The notes under the pieces: model-generated
What the model saw: the letters and a program-made list of their open reading frames with translations, nothing else
Database searches by the model: none
What the model was told of the DNA's origin: nothing
Assembly (NCBI GenBank): GCA_037013685.1
Contig: CM072889.1
Span: 13,835,976 to 13,899,975 of the forward strand
Origin: Acridotheres tristis
Taxonomy: Eukaryota; Chordata; Aves; Passeriformes; Sturnidae
Direction: 5' to 3'
Length of the DNA stretch: 64,000 nt
In this document: piece after piece, positions 13,456 through 51,137 of the stretch
Position numbering within the stretch: position 1 is the stretch's first letter
How the letters are laid out: the number at the start of each line of letters is the position of its first letter
Translations under genes and position numbers: made by a program

Positions 13456-16400
13456 AGAAGTGCTAATCTGAGGAGTCTGTAGCGGGCAGCACTGAGTTCC
13501 TCCAGTTGTCTGTTACCAGCAGACTGAGGATATTTTTGTAAAACCAGCTGAACCTGGTATTTCACATTCTCAAACACAGCTTGTGGTGGTAGCTGCAGAA
13601 TGTGTTTGTACCTTGGAGCACCTGCCCAGGTGTCACTCAGCTTGGCCTCTAGGGTGCACATTTTTACTCAGTTTTGAGGGCCATAAGTTCCAGTTTACCA
13701 AACCTTTGGTTACCCGAGCTGGTATCCCCTCCTCTGTTCCTCTTAACTATTTTGTCAAAAGGCAATTCCATATATGACAGGACTTACAAAGAAGACTGAA
13801 GCCACCTGCATGTAATTTTTTTTCCCTCTTTAAAGCAGTACCAATAGCGTGCCAGTATTAAGTGGCTCTTGGGACGAGTGTGTATTTCCAGTTGTTTGCT
13901 CATAACCTCCTCTGATCCTCTAACAGCTTTCTTTGAAGGACAGGTTAAAGTTGTGCTCGTGCTGACTTGTGCTCTTGGCCTCGTATGGGAAATATCCCAG
14001 GGATTCCAGTGGACTGGCCAGGCAGGGAAACAGGTTCTTGTGGTGAGCCTGTACTCTGTTCCTGCTGTTATTTTTAGTACAAACCAGCCTGTGAGACATC
14101 TTTTCCATCTGCTCTGAAGCAGTGGCCTTGGTTTCCTTGGAAGATGCAGTTTGACCATTGGAATGGCACCAGTGAAATCCGAGAAGGAAATGAAATTCAA
14201 GAAGGAAATGAAATACAGCAACAGCAAATCTCTGCCATGGTGTATATGAATGAAGTGACAGAGAGGAAGGCATTACTATAAATGTGCACTGATTCTTAGA
14301 AGTAACTTTTATTCATCTATGCAGGTGAATAAAATGGAATTTTTTTTATAACCCCACACATACCTTAAAGTGATACAAAGGGGCATTTACTCCTTTGAAT
14401 TTCACATGGCAGCTGTTTGTCACTGTTACGGACCTCCCATGCCAAATGTTGGACTCTTAGAAGGGATTTTATTTACAGAGGGTCAGATACACTGTGCATA
14501 CCTTGTAAAATGGCCTGGTTAAATGCATCAAGTTGCAAATAATGTGCTATTCTTGAAATAGTAGGTGATAAGAGGAGACAGCTTTCTTCCGTATAGTTAA
14601 TGGCTGTTCAATTTTCATCACGAATTCCAGAGACACTCGCTTGATCATTGTGTGTCTGAGCAGGGGCCATATTTTTAACTAGTGACCTTGTTAGTGTGTA
14701 AACCTGCTCTTTTGGTGGGATGCAGTTAGCTGCCAAATCAGCTGCAGGGAGCTGGTAACCTCCATTCACTCCTTTGGAATCTTGCACCTCAGAAGCTTCA
14801 AAATACTCAAGTGCAAGCAGTGAGAATTTTCCCTTACCTCACCGTTATTTTATCTGAAGAGATTGAATTTGGGTTAGAATATTAGAGCAGCAGAAACTGT
14901 ATAGTGAACTGGACTTGAGTCTTCATGAGAAGGAAGGAAGATGTCCTCAGGGATTGTGTCAGTGCAGAGGTGAAGAAAAAGGAGCAACACCAGTTGATGA
15001 AGAGCACACGCAGCCCTGAATTCCACGTGGAAATGGCTCATTTAGGAAGCAGAAAATGCTCCACAACAAGTTTAAGAAGGTTCTTAATGGGGAGGATTCC
15101 TTGTGAGCCAGACCCTGGTGCTGGATGTGGGTGGGACTTGCCTTGAACAAACACAGTCCCAAGCTGTGCTGGCATTTCAGGGACAGCCAGGAGGGCCACA
15201 CTGGTGTCAGGCCTTGCCTTTTCTGGTACAGCAAGAGCTGTGTCACCAGGGCTGTGACCTGTGTGGCAGGTGAACCTCTCACAGCAAGTGTGTCCCTCAG
15301 CCAGGGCTCAAGAGAGAGGATGGGTCCACTGATGAATCCTGGAATTGGAAGCCGTTTGTGCTTTGCTCAGACTTACATTTTTGAGCCCTTGTTTAAGTAA
15401 GGTTGAAATAATGTGGCACAGTTGAATGTTGGGAAGTAGGGAAGAAATACAGCTCTGTGTTTCCTGTAAGGAGCACTGTTTAAAAATCGGAATTAACAAA
15501 TTTAGCACTTGTCTTCCTTGGGTGGAAGGGTTGTGAGGTGCTTTGGAGTTTGGCTGCCTGTGTGAGTTCTGCTGCATCTGTTTTCTGACCCTCTCTTAAC
15601 CAGGCCTCCTCAGTGCATGTTACCTTTATTTTTTCCCTTGTAGACATCAAGGGGTTTTCCTCCTAAGCCATTCATCTCCAGGCTGGTCACTATGGCAGGT
15701 GTCTGTTGGGTGCTGCTGTTCCCAGTTTGGGAGTGCAGTGTGTTTTTTGGTGGGCTTGTGTATCCTTGCCCAGGTTTAACCAGCATCAGAGAGTGATTGT
15801 CATCTTCCAAAATAGCAGCTTCAGAGGCTGTTACTGTGCTGTGCTTGACTGTGCTGTGGTCAAGCAATTGTATGTCTCCCTTTTCAGGAAACTGTTAAAA
15901 AACTCACCAAACCTATTTTTTGGGTGTTTTTTTAATCTGGTAATTTTCTCCTGGTTCTTCTTCTGAACTGCCTGCCTGAAATGGAAGCAGTGTAGGCTGT
16001 TGAGTTTGATTTCTTTTGGTCTGTTCTTTAGTATCTACTAAGAAACTTTGATGGAAAAATACAAGAAATGCATTACCTTACAGAAACAAATTATTAAAAA
16101 AAACTATAAAGCTCAATTACAGTGTTTCATACCAGCAACATGCCAACATCACACCTTTACCAAATGGACTTGAGAGTGCTTGTCTTGAGAATGTGCAACC
16201 TAGTTAAGCAGAAACAAGGCCAAAGACACTTCAGATCTGGCAGACAGGAGATTTGGCAGACATCTGAAGGAAGGATGTTAGTCACTGGAACTAAAAGGAG
16301 CTGCTGCTTGCAGGTCTGCAAAAACAAGTTGAAATCTATCCTAAGTGGAAAAGGAAGAAACTGGAGAAAAAGAATGCCTTGGGATTTAGCAAAAATCTTC

Positions 16401-18436
16401 TGGCCTGAAGGAATTGTTTAGCTGTATTCTAAATCTGAATCTTGAGATCATTTCAAGGAGGATGGACTAAACAACAAAAATTGAACTTTCCTGAAATTAT
16501 CCATTCAGTTGAGCTGCAGCCTGGCTTGTTGTTTCATCACTGAAAGACTGTTGGCTTGGCTTTTGTTTTTCTTCAGTCTGTGATGTGGTGGTGTCTTTTG
16601 GTAGTGGCTAAGGCAGCGTGGCAGGGGAGCCCTGTGGTTGTCCATGGAGCTGGGAGCACAGACAGGGGCTGGGGGAAGAGCTGGTGGAAAAGGCAGTTGC
16701 TGCTTGTGTGCTGTGGGAGGTGGTTCAGCTTCACCTCTTCCATGTCACAGCCTTCATTAAAAAAGTGCACAAGGTGCTTCTCAGGGCTGGGAGCACAGAT
16801 CTGATGCCTTGAGCAGCTGATTTACTCAGAGTTCAGAAGATGGATGTGCCAAAGAAGGAGTTAAATTGTTGTACAGACTAGTACAGCCCCGTGGTAAATG
16901 CTGGAGGGTATTTCCATAGGCAGTGGAAGAACTGAGCTGCACATGCCTTCAGCCACATGGCTTTGCCAGGAATGAGTACTGCTGGTACCATGTAAGGAAA
17001 ATTGCCCTTTACCAGGAACTGGAAAGTGCTTAAAGCAGCTGCATATTTCTTCAGATTTTGAGCTCAGGATGAAGCTCTCAAACAATTTGTATTGAAGTCC
17101 AGGAGAATAATTTAACCTGGGAAAGACGGTGGAATAGAAACCTCAGATGAGATTTTTGCTGGAGATCTGATGTTTTTGAGAGCTTGGGGAAGTTTGATCT
17201 TTACATCTGCAATGGGAATTTGACAGCTATTTCCTAGTCCTGGACCAGCTCCAGCTGCAATGGAAGTAGCTGGATCCTTGGCATTTATGTATGCTTACTG
17301 TCATCTCAATCACTGTCACTCCTCTAATGCAAACAGTCTTGCATAATGTCCCTTAAAATATTGGGACACCTCTGGCAATTTGCTGCATCCCAGTGCTCTA
17401 CTCTCCACCGCTGAGCAGCTGGTAGGAGGGACAGAGTTTTTTGGGAATGATCCCCATGATGTGTGCTCATTTACAAAGTACTTAGAGCCCTGCAGGATGC
17501 TGAACAGGAGGATAGGATTATAAAGCATTTTGGTAGTTACTAGGGCAAAGCTCTTTTTGTGTGGTCAGCCTGTTTCTTGTCATTTACTCCAGAGCAGGTG
17601 TGTATTTTAATGTTTAATTGTATTTGTAAATATTTTAATATGTAGAACATATCAAAGAGGGGTTCAGTCTGTTGTAAAGGATGGAGTTGGGGGACATCCC
17701 CCCCTTGCTTCATCTTGCAGCTGTGACCCAGGTGCTTGTGCAGAGATGGCCCTTGCAGAGAAGGATGCTGGGCTGTGCTCAGGTTTTCCACAGGGGGGGG
17801 ACTGCTGGAACCATCCCAGGTCTTGGATCATTGACAATAGGCAACTGGAGCTGATTTTTGCTGGGTTTGTGGAAATGCACTTACTGTTTCTTGAGGTGGT
17901 GGTAGCAGTGTGAGCAGTTCCTGTCTGGACATAACTTCCAGAGCTGAGGAGGCTGTCAGGGTATTTGGGGTTTGAGCAGCCACAGGTCTGGTCAGGGCAT
18001 GCTGCTCTCGTGGCTGCCTGATCTCTTGGCAGTGAGTGTCTCAGGGATCAAGGGTGCTTTCCTAAGTAGGACAGAAATAAAAATGAGCCCTGTTCCCCAA
18101 AACTAGAAAGTGATTAAAAAAAAGGCATTTTGCTGATTGCAGATGATTATAATGCAGCTGCTCGACAGTGACATCCCAGCCATGGAAAAATAACATTGAT
18201 TCTTTGAGCTGTTTTCCAGTCTGCACAGCATATTAAAACCCTTCATGCACAGCTGGCACATTTAACTTTGATTATGTTGTTGAAGTGACTGATCTGAGAG
18301 CAGCCTGGATCCCAGTTGCTTGCAGAATTTGAAAATAAGATTGTTCCAATTCATCTGCAGTTGGTTATTTTGGAAGAGAGACAAACTATCTCGAGCACTT
18401 TTAGGGCTGCTAATTAAAGTCTTGTGGCTCTCCTCT

Positions 18437-18500
18437 GAGAGTGTCTTTAAAGAGGGATGGAGGGACTTACCCAAGGTCATACAGTGTGTCACTAACAAAG
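18437..18500 (+). repeat. MIR-like SINE fragment
   Basis: The stretch GGACTTACCCAAGGTCATAC resembles the MIR core segment that reads ACTTGCCCAAGGTCACACAG. It is short and diverged, as expected for an ancient amniote SINE. Recognised from memory of the MIR consensus only. Confidence 0.4.
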
Positions 18501-18889
18501 GTGATTACAAAATCTGTGCCCTAATTTGGTTTTGCACACTTGAATTGTTTCCCTGGTGTGGACAATCCCACCACAGACGAACACACTGGCTGCTGGGTTC
18601 TTGTTCATGTCAGTGGGTTCCTTTTCCCCCTGTGCTCTCCCACCTGCCAGCTGGGTCTGGCATGGGAGCAGCGTGAGGTGGAGACAGGAGGAGCCACACA
18701 GGTGGCTGCAGTGGCTGCCTTTTGGCTGGAGGTGTGCTTCTGGGGCTGGAAAAAGCAGGAGCTTGGAAAGGAAGGTAGAAGGGGTGCAGAGAAGCTCCTC
18801 AAACCTATAGGCACTTGTGGTGGTACTGCCTCTTCGTTAGAGTTTGGTTTCTCCAGCCCCTTTCCTTTCCCAGCTCAGTGAAAACACAC

Positions 18890-19280
18890 TTTGAAATTCC
18901 GCTGGCGTCCGTGGGTTCAGGGCTCCTCCCTCTGCACACACACACACCTTAGAAGCCGCTATCCAAAATGATCATTAGCGGGAAAAGAGCGGGTGGGGGA
19001 CTGGGGAGCTGTGGAAGAGGCTGCTGTGAGTGTATCGCATCCATCAAACCCTCCCGCAGGAGTTCTGTCTATCACAGAACAGGGATGCCGCTGTTTGGCT
19101 CGCTGGGAGCTGGATATGGGCAGGACGTGCCGGGGCTCGGCGGGCGGGGAAGGCTCTCACCGAGCCCCTGCGGCTTCCAGCAGGTGAAACGGGGTCAGAG
19201 CGACTCCTGGGAACTGTCTGTGAATTCCCCGCAGGAAAGGCACGCACTGGTGAGTCACGGCTCAGGCTGTGATGGGAAAT
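18890..19280. promoter_or_regulatory. Intergenic CpG-rich patch
   Basis: About 20 CpG dinucleotides in some 390 bases, with a GGCGGGCGGGG-like GC box near 19,137, in an otherwise CpG-poor 10 kb region far from the two gene promoters. A + strand open frame begins at 18,968 and meets a good donor-like sequence (CTGGTGAGTC) near 19,250. It could be an orphan CpG island, an enhancer or the first exon of an unannotated transcript. Function is inferred from composition only. Confidence 0.4.
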
Positions 19281-22200
19281 GAGTGCTGGATAATAGGTTG
19301 AGCGATGGTGGTGGCTTTTGTTCACATATCAGGACCCTGAGGAGGCTCTGACCCCGTGGGGCAGCTGAAAGCTGTTATTTGTCTGGGTTCCAGGTTGCCA
19401 AAGCTGAATTCCTGTAAATGCACATACAACAGGCTCTCCTTCCCAGGGTCTGCCTTGCACCCCTGGACTTGGTGTGCCCCTTGTTGAAGGGAGAAGGGGT
19501 TGGGAGGGTAACGAGGTGAAAGGGACAGCTCTTGCTATGATAGGAAACCAGAAAGAGATTGAAAACCTTTCCCTGTTCGTGCTCAGGCATGAGGTGGGAG
19601 CTCCTCCGAGGGGTTGACCAGTGCTGAATTTGGGAGGTCGGTGCTGTGCTCAATGTGAGGCTGGCATGGGGCCCTGCCAGGGGGTTTTGTGCTCATGGAG
19701 TGCTCTGCTCTGTCTGGAGCTCATCTGTCATGACTCATTCCTTGTTTCACTGCTCCTGTTTTAACTTGCACTTCATCTCTGTGGAGCATCCCGTTGCTCT
19801 GCTCCCCAAATGTGGTGGGGTTGAGCCTCAGGTCTGCCCCTTTCAAACTCTACAGTGCAAGAAACAAAGGCACAGAAGAAAGTGCCTTGCAGAGCTCCCC
19901 TGCCCACTGCTCCCGTGCTTGGAGGCTGCTCAGGCTGTTTCCAAGGTTGTCCTCCAAGCCAGGACAACCCTGGCAGCAGCATGGCCGTGGCTGTGCTTGA
20001 CCAGCAGCCCTGGGTTTTTAACCCGCCCTGGTGTATCCTGTAGGACTGTGTGGGTCCCTCCCATGGGAGATGAACATGGGCCTTGCTCTACTGTGGCTTT
20101 TCCTTGGTGATGAAGCTGCTGTATTTAAACAGACATGGAAGGAGCAGCCAGCTCCAGCTTCAGAGTGGTGGTGGTGACTTTGAAATGGTGCCACCGTCCC
20201 CTGGCTCCCTCGGCAGAGATCTGTGTGTGACAGGAGGCTGTAGAGAAGCATGGTGGCCTTGGGCAGGGAGGGGCATTACTTGGCCCCTTCTCTCCCCTCC
20301 ATGGCTTTGCATTGTGCTGGGGAGGGGGTGCCTCACTGGGGTTGCCCTCGCTGGGGGCTCCCCCAGGCCTGTGGGTGCTTGGAGGCTTTGGTAATGGCCC
20401 AGGGAGTGACAGGCTGGTGTGGATGTGGGGAAGACGAGGCCCTCTTTGGACTGGCTGCTCCAAAACTGCTTTGGGCTGTGTCCTGTTTTGTGCACTTCTG
20501 TGTCCGGGATGGGGAATAAATCACTGCTTCAGCCTTTGCTATGCACACAGGATGCTCCTCCTGCATCCTGCAGTGGAGCAGAGACCTCCTGGGGCAGGGA
20601 CAAGGGATTCTGGAGCAGCCTGAGGCTCTGGGGACATCAGCACTGGCCTTTTGTGGCTGGCCCTGAACTGATCTAAAATATGCAGCAGAAATTCCTTAGG
20701 GGAGGAGGGGAATATTTTCTTTCCTTCTATTTTTTTTTCTTCTGAAATCCAAAGTGAAGTGTCCCTGCAGCATGGCCTGCCTCTGGCAGATCCTGGGGAA
20801 ACTGGTTCAGCCAGCACCAGTCTGGGCAGGGTGGGCACTGCCAGTGCTGGGTGCTCCTCCTGGCAGCACTGGGATATGACCTGGGAATAAACAGCCACAT
20901 CTCTTTGGGGAGGGGGGGCTGTGGGTTCCCCAGCACCACTGGCATAGGGTGAGCCATTGATAATCCAAATGCCATCTTTTATTTAATGTTTTTTCCATCT
21001 CCATTCCTATTGGAATGGCCTGGGAAGCTGTGACACCACACAGCCTGGGTCCCTGCCAAGGAGCCCTGGGGCCTCTGTTCCTGCTCATGCTGCCAGGCTC
21101 CCGGCTGCCTTGCTGCTCTGTGAACTCCCATTTGCCTTTCTTGGCTGGAAAAAGGATTAAGTTAGCAGGACAGGAAAATTAATTAGGTGCCATTTTAAGG
21201 ATGTAGCTTTCGTCGCAGTCTGAAGTGTTTTGAAATGGCATTGTGTCACTGAGACCAACCTGGGGTTGATTAAAAGGCTTTTACCTGCCAGAGTATCAGA
21301 TTTATTTCCGCCAGGGTTCTGCCCCTGGTGATTATGGCTTCAAGGTGAACCTCAAGGCCAAGTCCAAGGAGTGTTTTGCCTTCTCTGTTAGTGCTGGCTG
21401 TGGAAAGCTGGTACCAAAGTCTTTTCTGCTTGTTTAACATTCAAAATAGCCTTGCTTTGCCCTTCCCCTCTGCAGGCAGCCTGCCAGTCTGGCACAGCAT
21501 GGCTGGGACAGCAGGGAACTGCAGAGCTGCAGCTTCCCTGCCTGGCTGGGGTCCTTCCCACAGGGAGCCTGGGGGCAGCACCGTGGCCCTGGATGCTGCA
21601 GGGTGAGCCTCAGCCTTCCCAAACTGTCCGGTGGAAAATTGCTGCTGTTTGTCGCAGGTGGCAAAAGGGAGCAGAAATGGTGCCGCTCTTGGTGGGGGGG
21701 GGCTGTATCCAGCTGGAGGATGTCCCCACAGTAATGTCCTTGCTGAAGGTGTCAGAGATGGAGAAGGGCAGATCTGCTGCAGCGTGGTGAAATGTGAGAG
21801 AGCCCGAACCATGGGAAGTGAGTGATAAGGAAGCCAAAAATCATTTTTAGGCTACAATGTAATTGTCATTCCTGCTTTCTTCAGTGAGGGGGACTGTGTG
21901 GGTGCTCCAGAGCACCTGGAAGGGGCCATTAGCTGCCAGCTTTCCCGAGAAAGCTGTGCTCCAGCTCTGGACAGCACATGGGTCCTGGTACCAGACTCAG
22001 TGATGGCTCCGTCTGGGACACACAGAGGGGACACATCAGATGTGTGACCAGGAGGGATGTCCACACATGGTGCTGCAGGTCAGCCCTCACTGACCTCTAG
22101 AATAAGTGCTTCTGCCATCACACTCCCATTCCAGCCTCACAAGGAAGGGCTGCACGAGTGACCAATCTCTGACACAAACCATGGTCCCCACCCCCTCACC

Positions 22201-23214
22201 TGCACGTGCGTAAATTACTTGCCCTCCTTAGAAATTCCCCACTGAGCTCTCACTGGAATAGCTCAAAAACCCAGCAAAATTAATGCAGATTAAACCTGCT
22301 ACTTCAGCAATGAATGGAAATTACCAGCACATATTTTTTATTTTACTATTTAATGTAGTAGAAATATCACGGCTTGTAGCCAAAGCAATTCAAGATGTGA
22401 CGGCAGTAAATGTGCATTGGGAGAGGCTGGAAACTCTCCAGTCTAATTCAAGAAACTCTTGGCTCTACTCTTGCTTTGCTTTTGAAGAAGAGAAGCTCAT
22501 CTGTGAAGAACCCCATGCTGCAAGGTAAACATGAGATGGCTTTGGGAGCTGGTTAAGGTGCCCTTCCCAAAACACCGACTTTAATGCTGTTTCCCCCTAG
22601 TATTCTGTGCTGGATGCAGAACTTCAGCAGCACAGAAAGCAGATGAGGGGTGAGTCTGCTGCTCTCTCTGCTGCAATCCTGATAGATGCTGTAGTTGAGC
22701 AAACTCCTCCAGTGCTTTGCTAACTTTTCAACCACCTCCAGTGGAAAAGCAGAGCAAAGAGTGAAAAGTGATCTTGCTCAAGTCCAGGATTTTAACTATT
22801 GCCAGCCCCGGGAGCAGCCTGAGCGTTTCCCCCAGTGACTGTTGCAACACCAGACCTTGCAGGAGCCTGTCCCGTGGGCTGGCAGGGGATTAGCACATGG
22901 TACAAAAGCCTTTACTGTGGTTAAATTGAAGACAGAAAATATGTCAGCCAGAGAGGATGACGAGGAGCCTCAAAGGCAAGCAGATCCCCAGGCTGGTAAT
23001 ATTTCCCTCCTAAGTGTTTTACTCAGCTACTTGCAGCTATTTTGATCCCCCCTTCTGATCTTATCTCCCAGTAATGAACCAGGCCAGAGAGCACTTTCAC
23101 ACACAGCTGCCATAATTAAGACAATCACTTCATGTCAGTGCTGGGCAGTCACTTTTAAATAGTCACTCACCAGGGACTTGCTACAGCAGGCTCCAAGATG
23201 ATCAGAAATAAACA

Positions 23215-25226
23215 AACACTTTAAGGATATCAATTTTTATTTGACATTGTGAGATCAATAAGAAAAAATAATTTGTACAGCTTTGTGATAGAACTGTTGC
23301 TGCTGCAGAGTGAGGCTGCTCCTCACGAGAAGGGCCCTGACACAGCCACAGGGTGCTCCCAGCAGCAGGTGATGTTCTCCACCTCCCTGTCCCAGCAGCA
23401 CCTCCCACCTCGGGCAGGTCCCTGTAGCCTTCCAGCAGCACAAACAGGGCTTCTCAGACGTTCCATGTGAGCAGCTCTGCTCTAAGACCCTCTGCAAAGT
23501 GCTCAGTGCAACCACAGCTGCAGAACCCATCTACTACAGTGGTTACTGAGCTCCCGCTGTGCTTTTCCCTCCCTCTGCTAATTCTGTCTCTCCTTTGCCC
23601 CACAAGGTCACCTGGCCCATGTTCAGCCTCCCCTCTGTGCAGCAGCTGCAGCACAGCCACCCTGTTCCCCAAGGGAACAGCTCTGTCTGCAACAGAGAGA
23701 TGACCCAATACTATTTCCGAGGCCTTTGGTGTTGGCAGGAGCTGATTTGTGACACCAGCAAGAGGGGAACCAGGACATTTTAGAAACAAATCCTGCAGCT
23801 CAGATGCTTTCAGCTGGCAGAGTAACCCTTTCTAATCGAGCCCAGATGCTTAGGAGTGATTTTAGAGCAGCAGCCATGGATATTGCTCTAGCACTGGGGC
23901 ACCCACTCCATAGGACGGGCAGAGCTAGAAAAAGAGGCTTCGGTTTACACAGTATTTTTGCCAAGCTTTTTGCCTTTGACAGTTCCTAACTGTTTAAAAA
24001 AAATACCAAACGCAACTCAACAGATGCCAGAACAAAAGGCTGAGTTTCCACTGTGCCAGTGAAACATCCTCCAACCAGGCCAAATTCTCACTGGCCCCAC
24101 CAGTATCTCGACCTACTCTCCCTCTGCTGCATCAGGGAGCTGAAAAGCCAGACCAAGAGAGACTTTAGCATTGATTCAGCCCCTGAGAGAAGATAAGAAT
24201 TTAGGCATAAGTAAGAGTTAAGGACAGTACGATCAGTTCTAATACATGAAATCAAGACAGTAATCTTAAATCAACAAAGGGTTCAGCTGGAAAAATCAAG
24301 GTGGAAGGCTCTGTTGGCAGAAAAGGGGTAGCTGTCCTGGATTAGTGCCAGAAAACAGAGCAAGCTGCTGGACCCTACCCCTGGATCACTCACAGAAGGG
24401 ACAGTTCTTACTGATACTTAAATATGAAGATGACTTGGAGGTTGTACCTGGTGCCAACACCATGTTCAGCATGTACACGACGTTCAACATTCCCCAGTTC
24501 ACAGCTGGAGAACAGAGTGTGGCAGATTCTCTACGTGAGCTGCCTCCCTCACACAAGCACCAATGCACAGCCACAGCCCAGGCAACCTGGGGCAACTTAC
24601 ATGAAACAAAGGAGGGCAATCAGGAAATAACATGGTAGTGAAAAACCAGGAAAAAAAAGAATAACCCTTCACACAACTGTTTTTCAGTGTGGTAAAAAAA
24701 TAAAAATGAAAGCAATCTCTTTGACTTCCCCTGCCACACCGTGCTGATGTCCCACAGGCATTCTAGGATCAGATGCTGCCCCTTTTCCTGCTGTTCAGTG
24801 ATGCAGTGCACACAGCATTTCTGAGGGGATCCATAGACTGTAGTGCAAGCAAACTGAGAAAATAAATACACTCAAGCATTCCCTCCTGTCAAAGAACATT
24901 AATTGCAGGAAAAACTAGCTTGCTTTTTGTTTTAACTGAAGTTAAGTTAGCTGCAACTCGTTTTAATATCTGAAACTTTGAAGATGTGTTTCACAGCATA
25001 ACTGTAGAATTTACACTGCATTGCCAATCCACAATTCGGTCATTCTCATTAACAGTGTACAAAGAAGGTCATTAGTTTTCATATATATATATTTTTATAT
25101 ATATATATTTTATAAAGTCTGGAAGATCAATATAAATACTGCTCCAGAAATTAAAAAAGTGTTTACATCCCCGACTTCAATATTACATCTCAGTGTCCTG
25201 GGTTATTGGTATCATCTGTAAAAGTC
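23215..25226 (-). other. MMGT1: MMGT1 3' UTR
   Basis: Non-coding tail after the MMGT1 stop at 25,227. The minus strand has AATAAA at 23,241-23,236 followed by a GT/T-rich stretch (GTGTTTGTTTATTT), the usual downstream element, which supports cleavage near 23,220 and a tail of about 2 kb. A long 3' UTR is also known for mammalian MMGT1 (recalled). A TA-rich microsatellite lies at 25,081-25,116. Confidence 0.6.
25081..25116. repeat. (TA)n-rich simple repeat
   Basis: Two (AT)n runs separated by short T tracts, inside the inferred MMGT1 3' UTR close to the stop codon. An ordinary microsatellite. Confidence 0.8.
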
Positions 25227-50136
<24,910 letters not shown>

Positions 50137-51115
50137 GGTTGCTCGGTTTGATTGACAGTAATATTTGCATATATGATCAAGAAGTATGTACTACCTAAAG
50201 TCTATTGCATGTCTCAAAATGTCTAAGCTGTATAAATATTATTTATATGGTGTCAAAAGAATATAAATATTCTCTGCCAAGCACTTGTAAAGAACAAGCT
50301 GCAAATTTAAGTTAAAAACTGTGTTGACTGCACTATGTAGGGTGGAACTGTTTTAGCGTAAGAGTTTTTTGCACACAGTGAGCTTCGTTAATGTGTGATT
50401 TGATGAAGGGTTTAGTTCCCAGCGGGTGAGTAAAGGAGCTGTGACTCCCTGTTCATCCTTTGAACCTGGGAGAAGAGGGTAGGGAGTTGCTGGTGAGCAG
50501 TGGAAATTGCTTTCTTGTCCGACAAGGATTGTTCAGTTTCTTTTGGTCTCTGATCTTTGGATAGTCATGTTTGAAATATCAGCAAAAAATCTGCCCACAG
50601 ACCCTCTTGCCAGGCAATGGATGGTGATAAACTTGTTTCACTGTGGGAACCTGGAGACTTTCTGCTTTTTAGTGACCCTCTGCCCAAGCCCTGCTTTAGT
50701 GGGCTCATGGCAGACCCCGGCCAAAGCTGACAGCAAGGGCTGCGGGTGTCCGGCTGCTCGGATGGGAGCAGGAGAGAGGGATGGTTGGTGTCTGTAGTTG
50801 TGTTCAGGAGAAGGAGGCAATCCCACAGAAACTACACCAGGCGTGCACAGATTTTCGGTGGCTCAAGCAGCTTTCTAGAACCAGCCATCAAATCCTCTTT
50901 TGGAACTAAATGTCACGTTTGGGAAGCGGCTGTGTCTTTGCGCGGGCAAATCCCTGTCCTGCAGTCACAGATGTCGCCAAGGTGTGCAGAGCTGCTGCAG
51001 CTGCAGCTGCACATGGGGCTGTGGGGCATAGCCAACCTCAAACTCGAGCTTTAGGGCTGCAGATCCACACGGTACCTCCGGAGCTCTCTGGGCATCCACT
51101 GGTACTGAAGGGGAG

Positions 51116-51137
51116 CCGTCCGTCCGTCCGTCCGTCC
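51116..51137. repeat. (GTCC)n microsatellite
   Basis: About five tandem copies of the tetranucleotide in the SLC9A6 3' UTR. Confidence 0.85.

Larger units (their letters stand above)
13456..23214. other. Intergenic stretch between INTS6L and MMGT1
   Basis: Nearly 10 kb with no gene I can support. Open frames are short and mostly on the minus strand: one of 71 codons ending at 13,446 and a pair of potentially spliced minus-strand segments at 15,891-15,624 and 15,258-15,038, treated as findings. A CpG-rich patch lies at about 18,890-19,280. A short MIR-like SINE piece lies near 18,440-18,500. I see no rRNA or tRNA gene. Most of the rest is unique-looking, moderately GC-rich sequence. Confidence 0.6.

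Noticed and set aside
16861..17528. Protein-like minus-strand frames with an acceptor-like site near 17,490
   Set aside because: The pieces are in different frames without donors linking them, and each is short enough to occur by chance.
20083..21088. Many overlapping open frames of about 100 codons on both strands
   Set aside because: Moderate GC and CTG/CAG-rich composition lowers stop density. No splice signals or recognisable domain.
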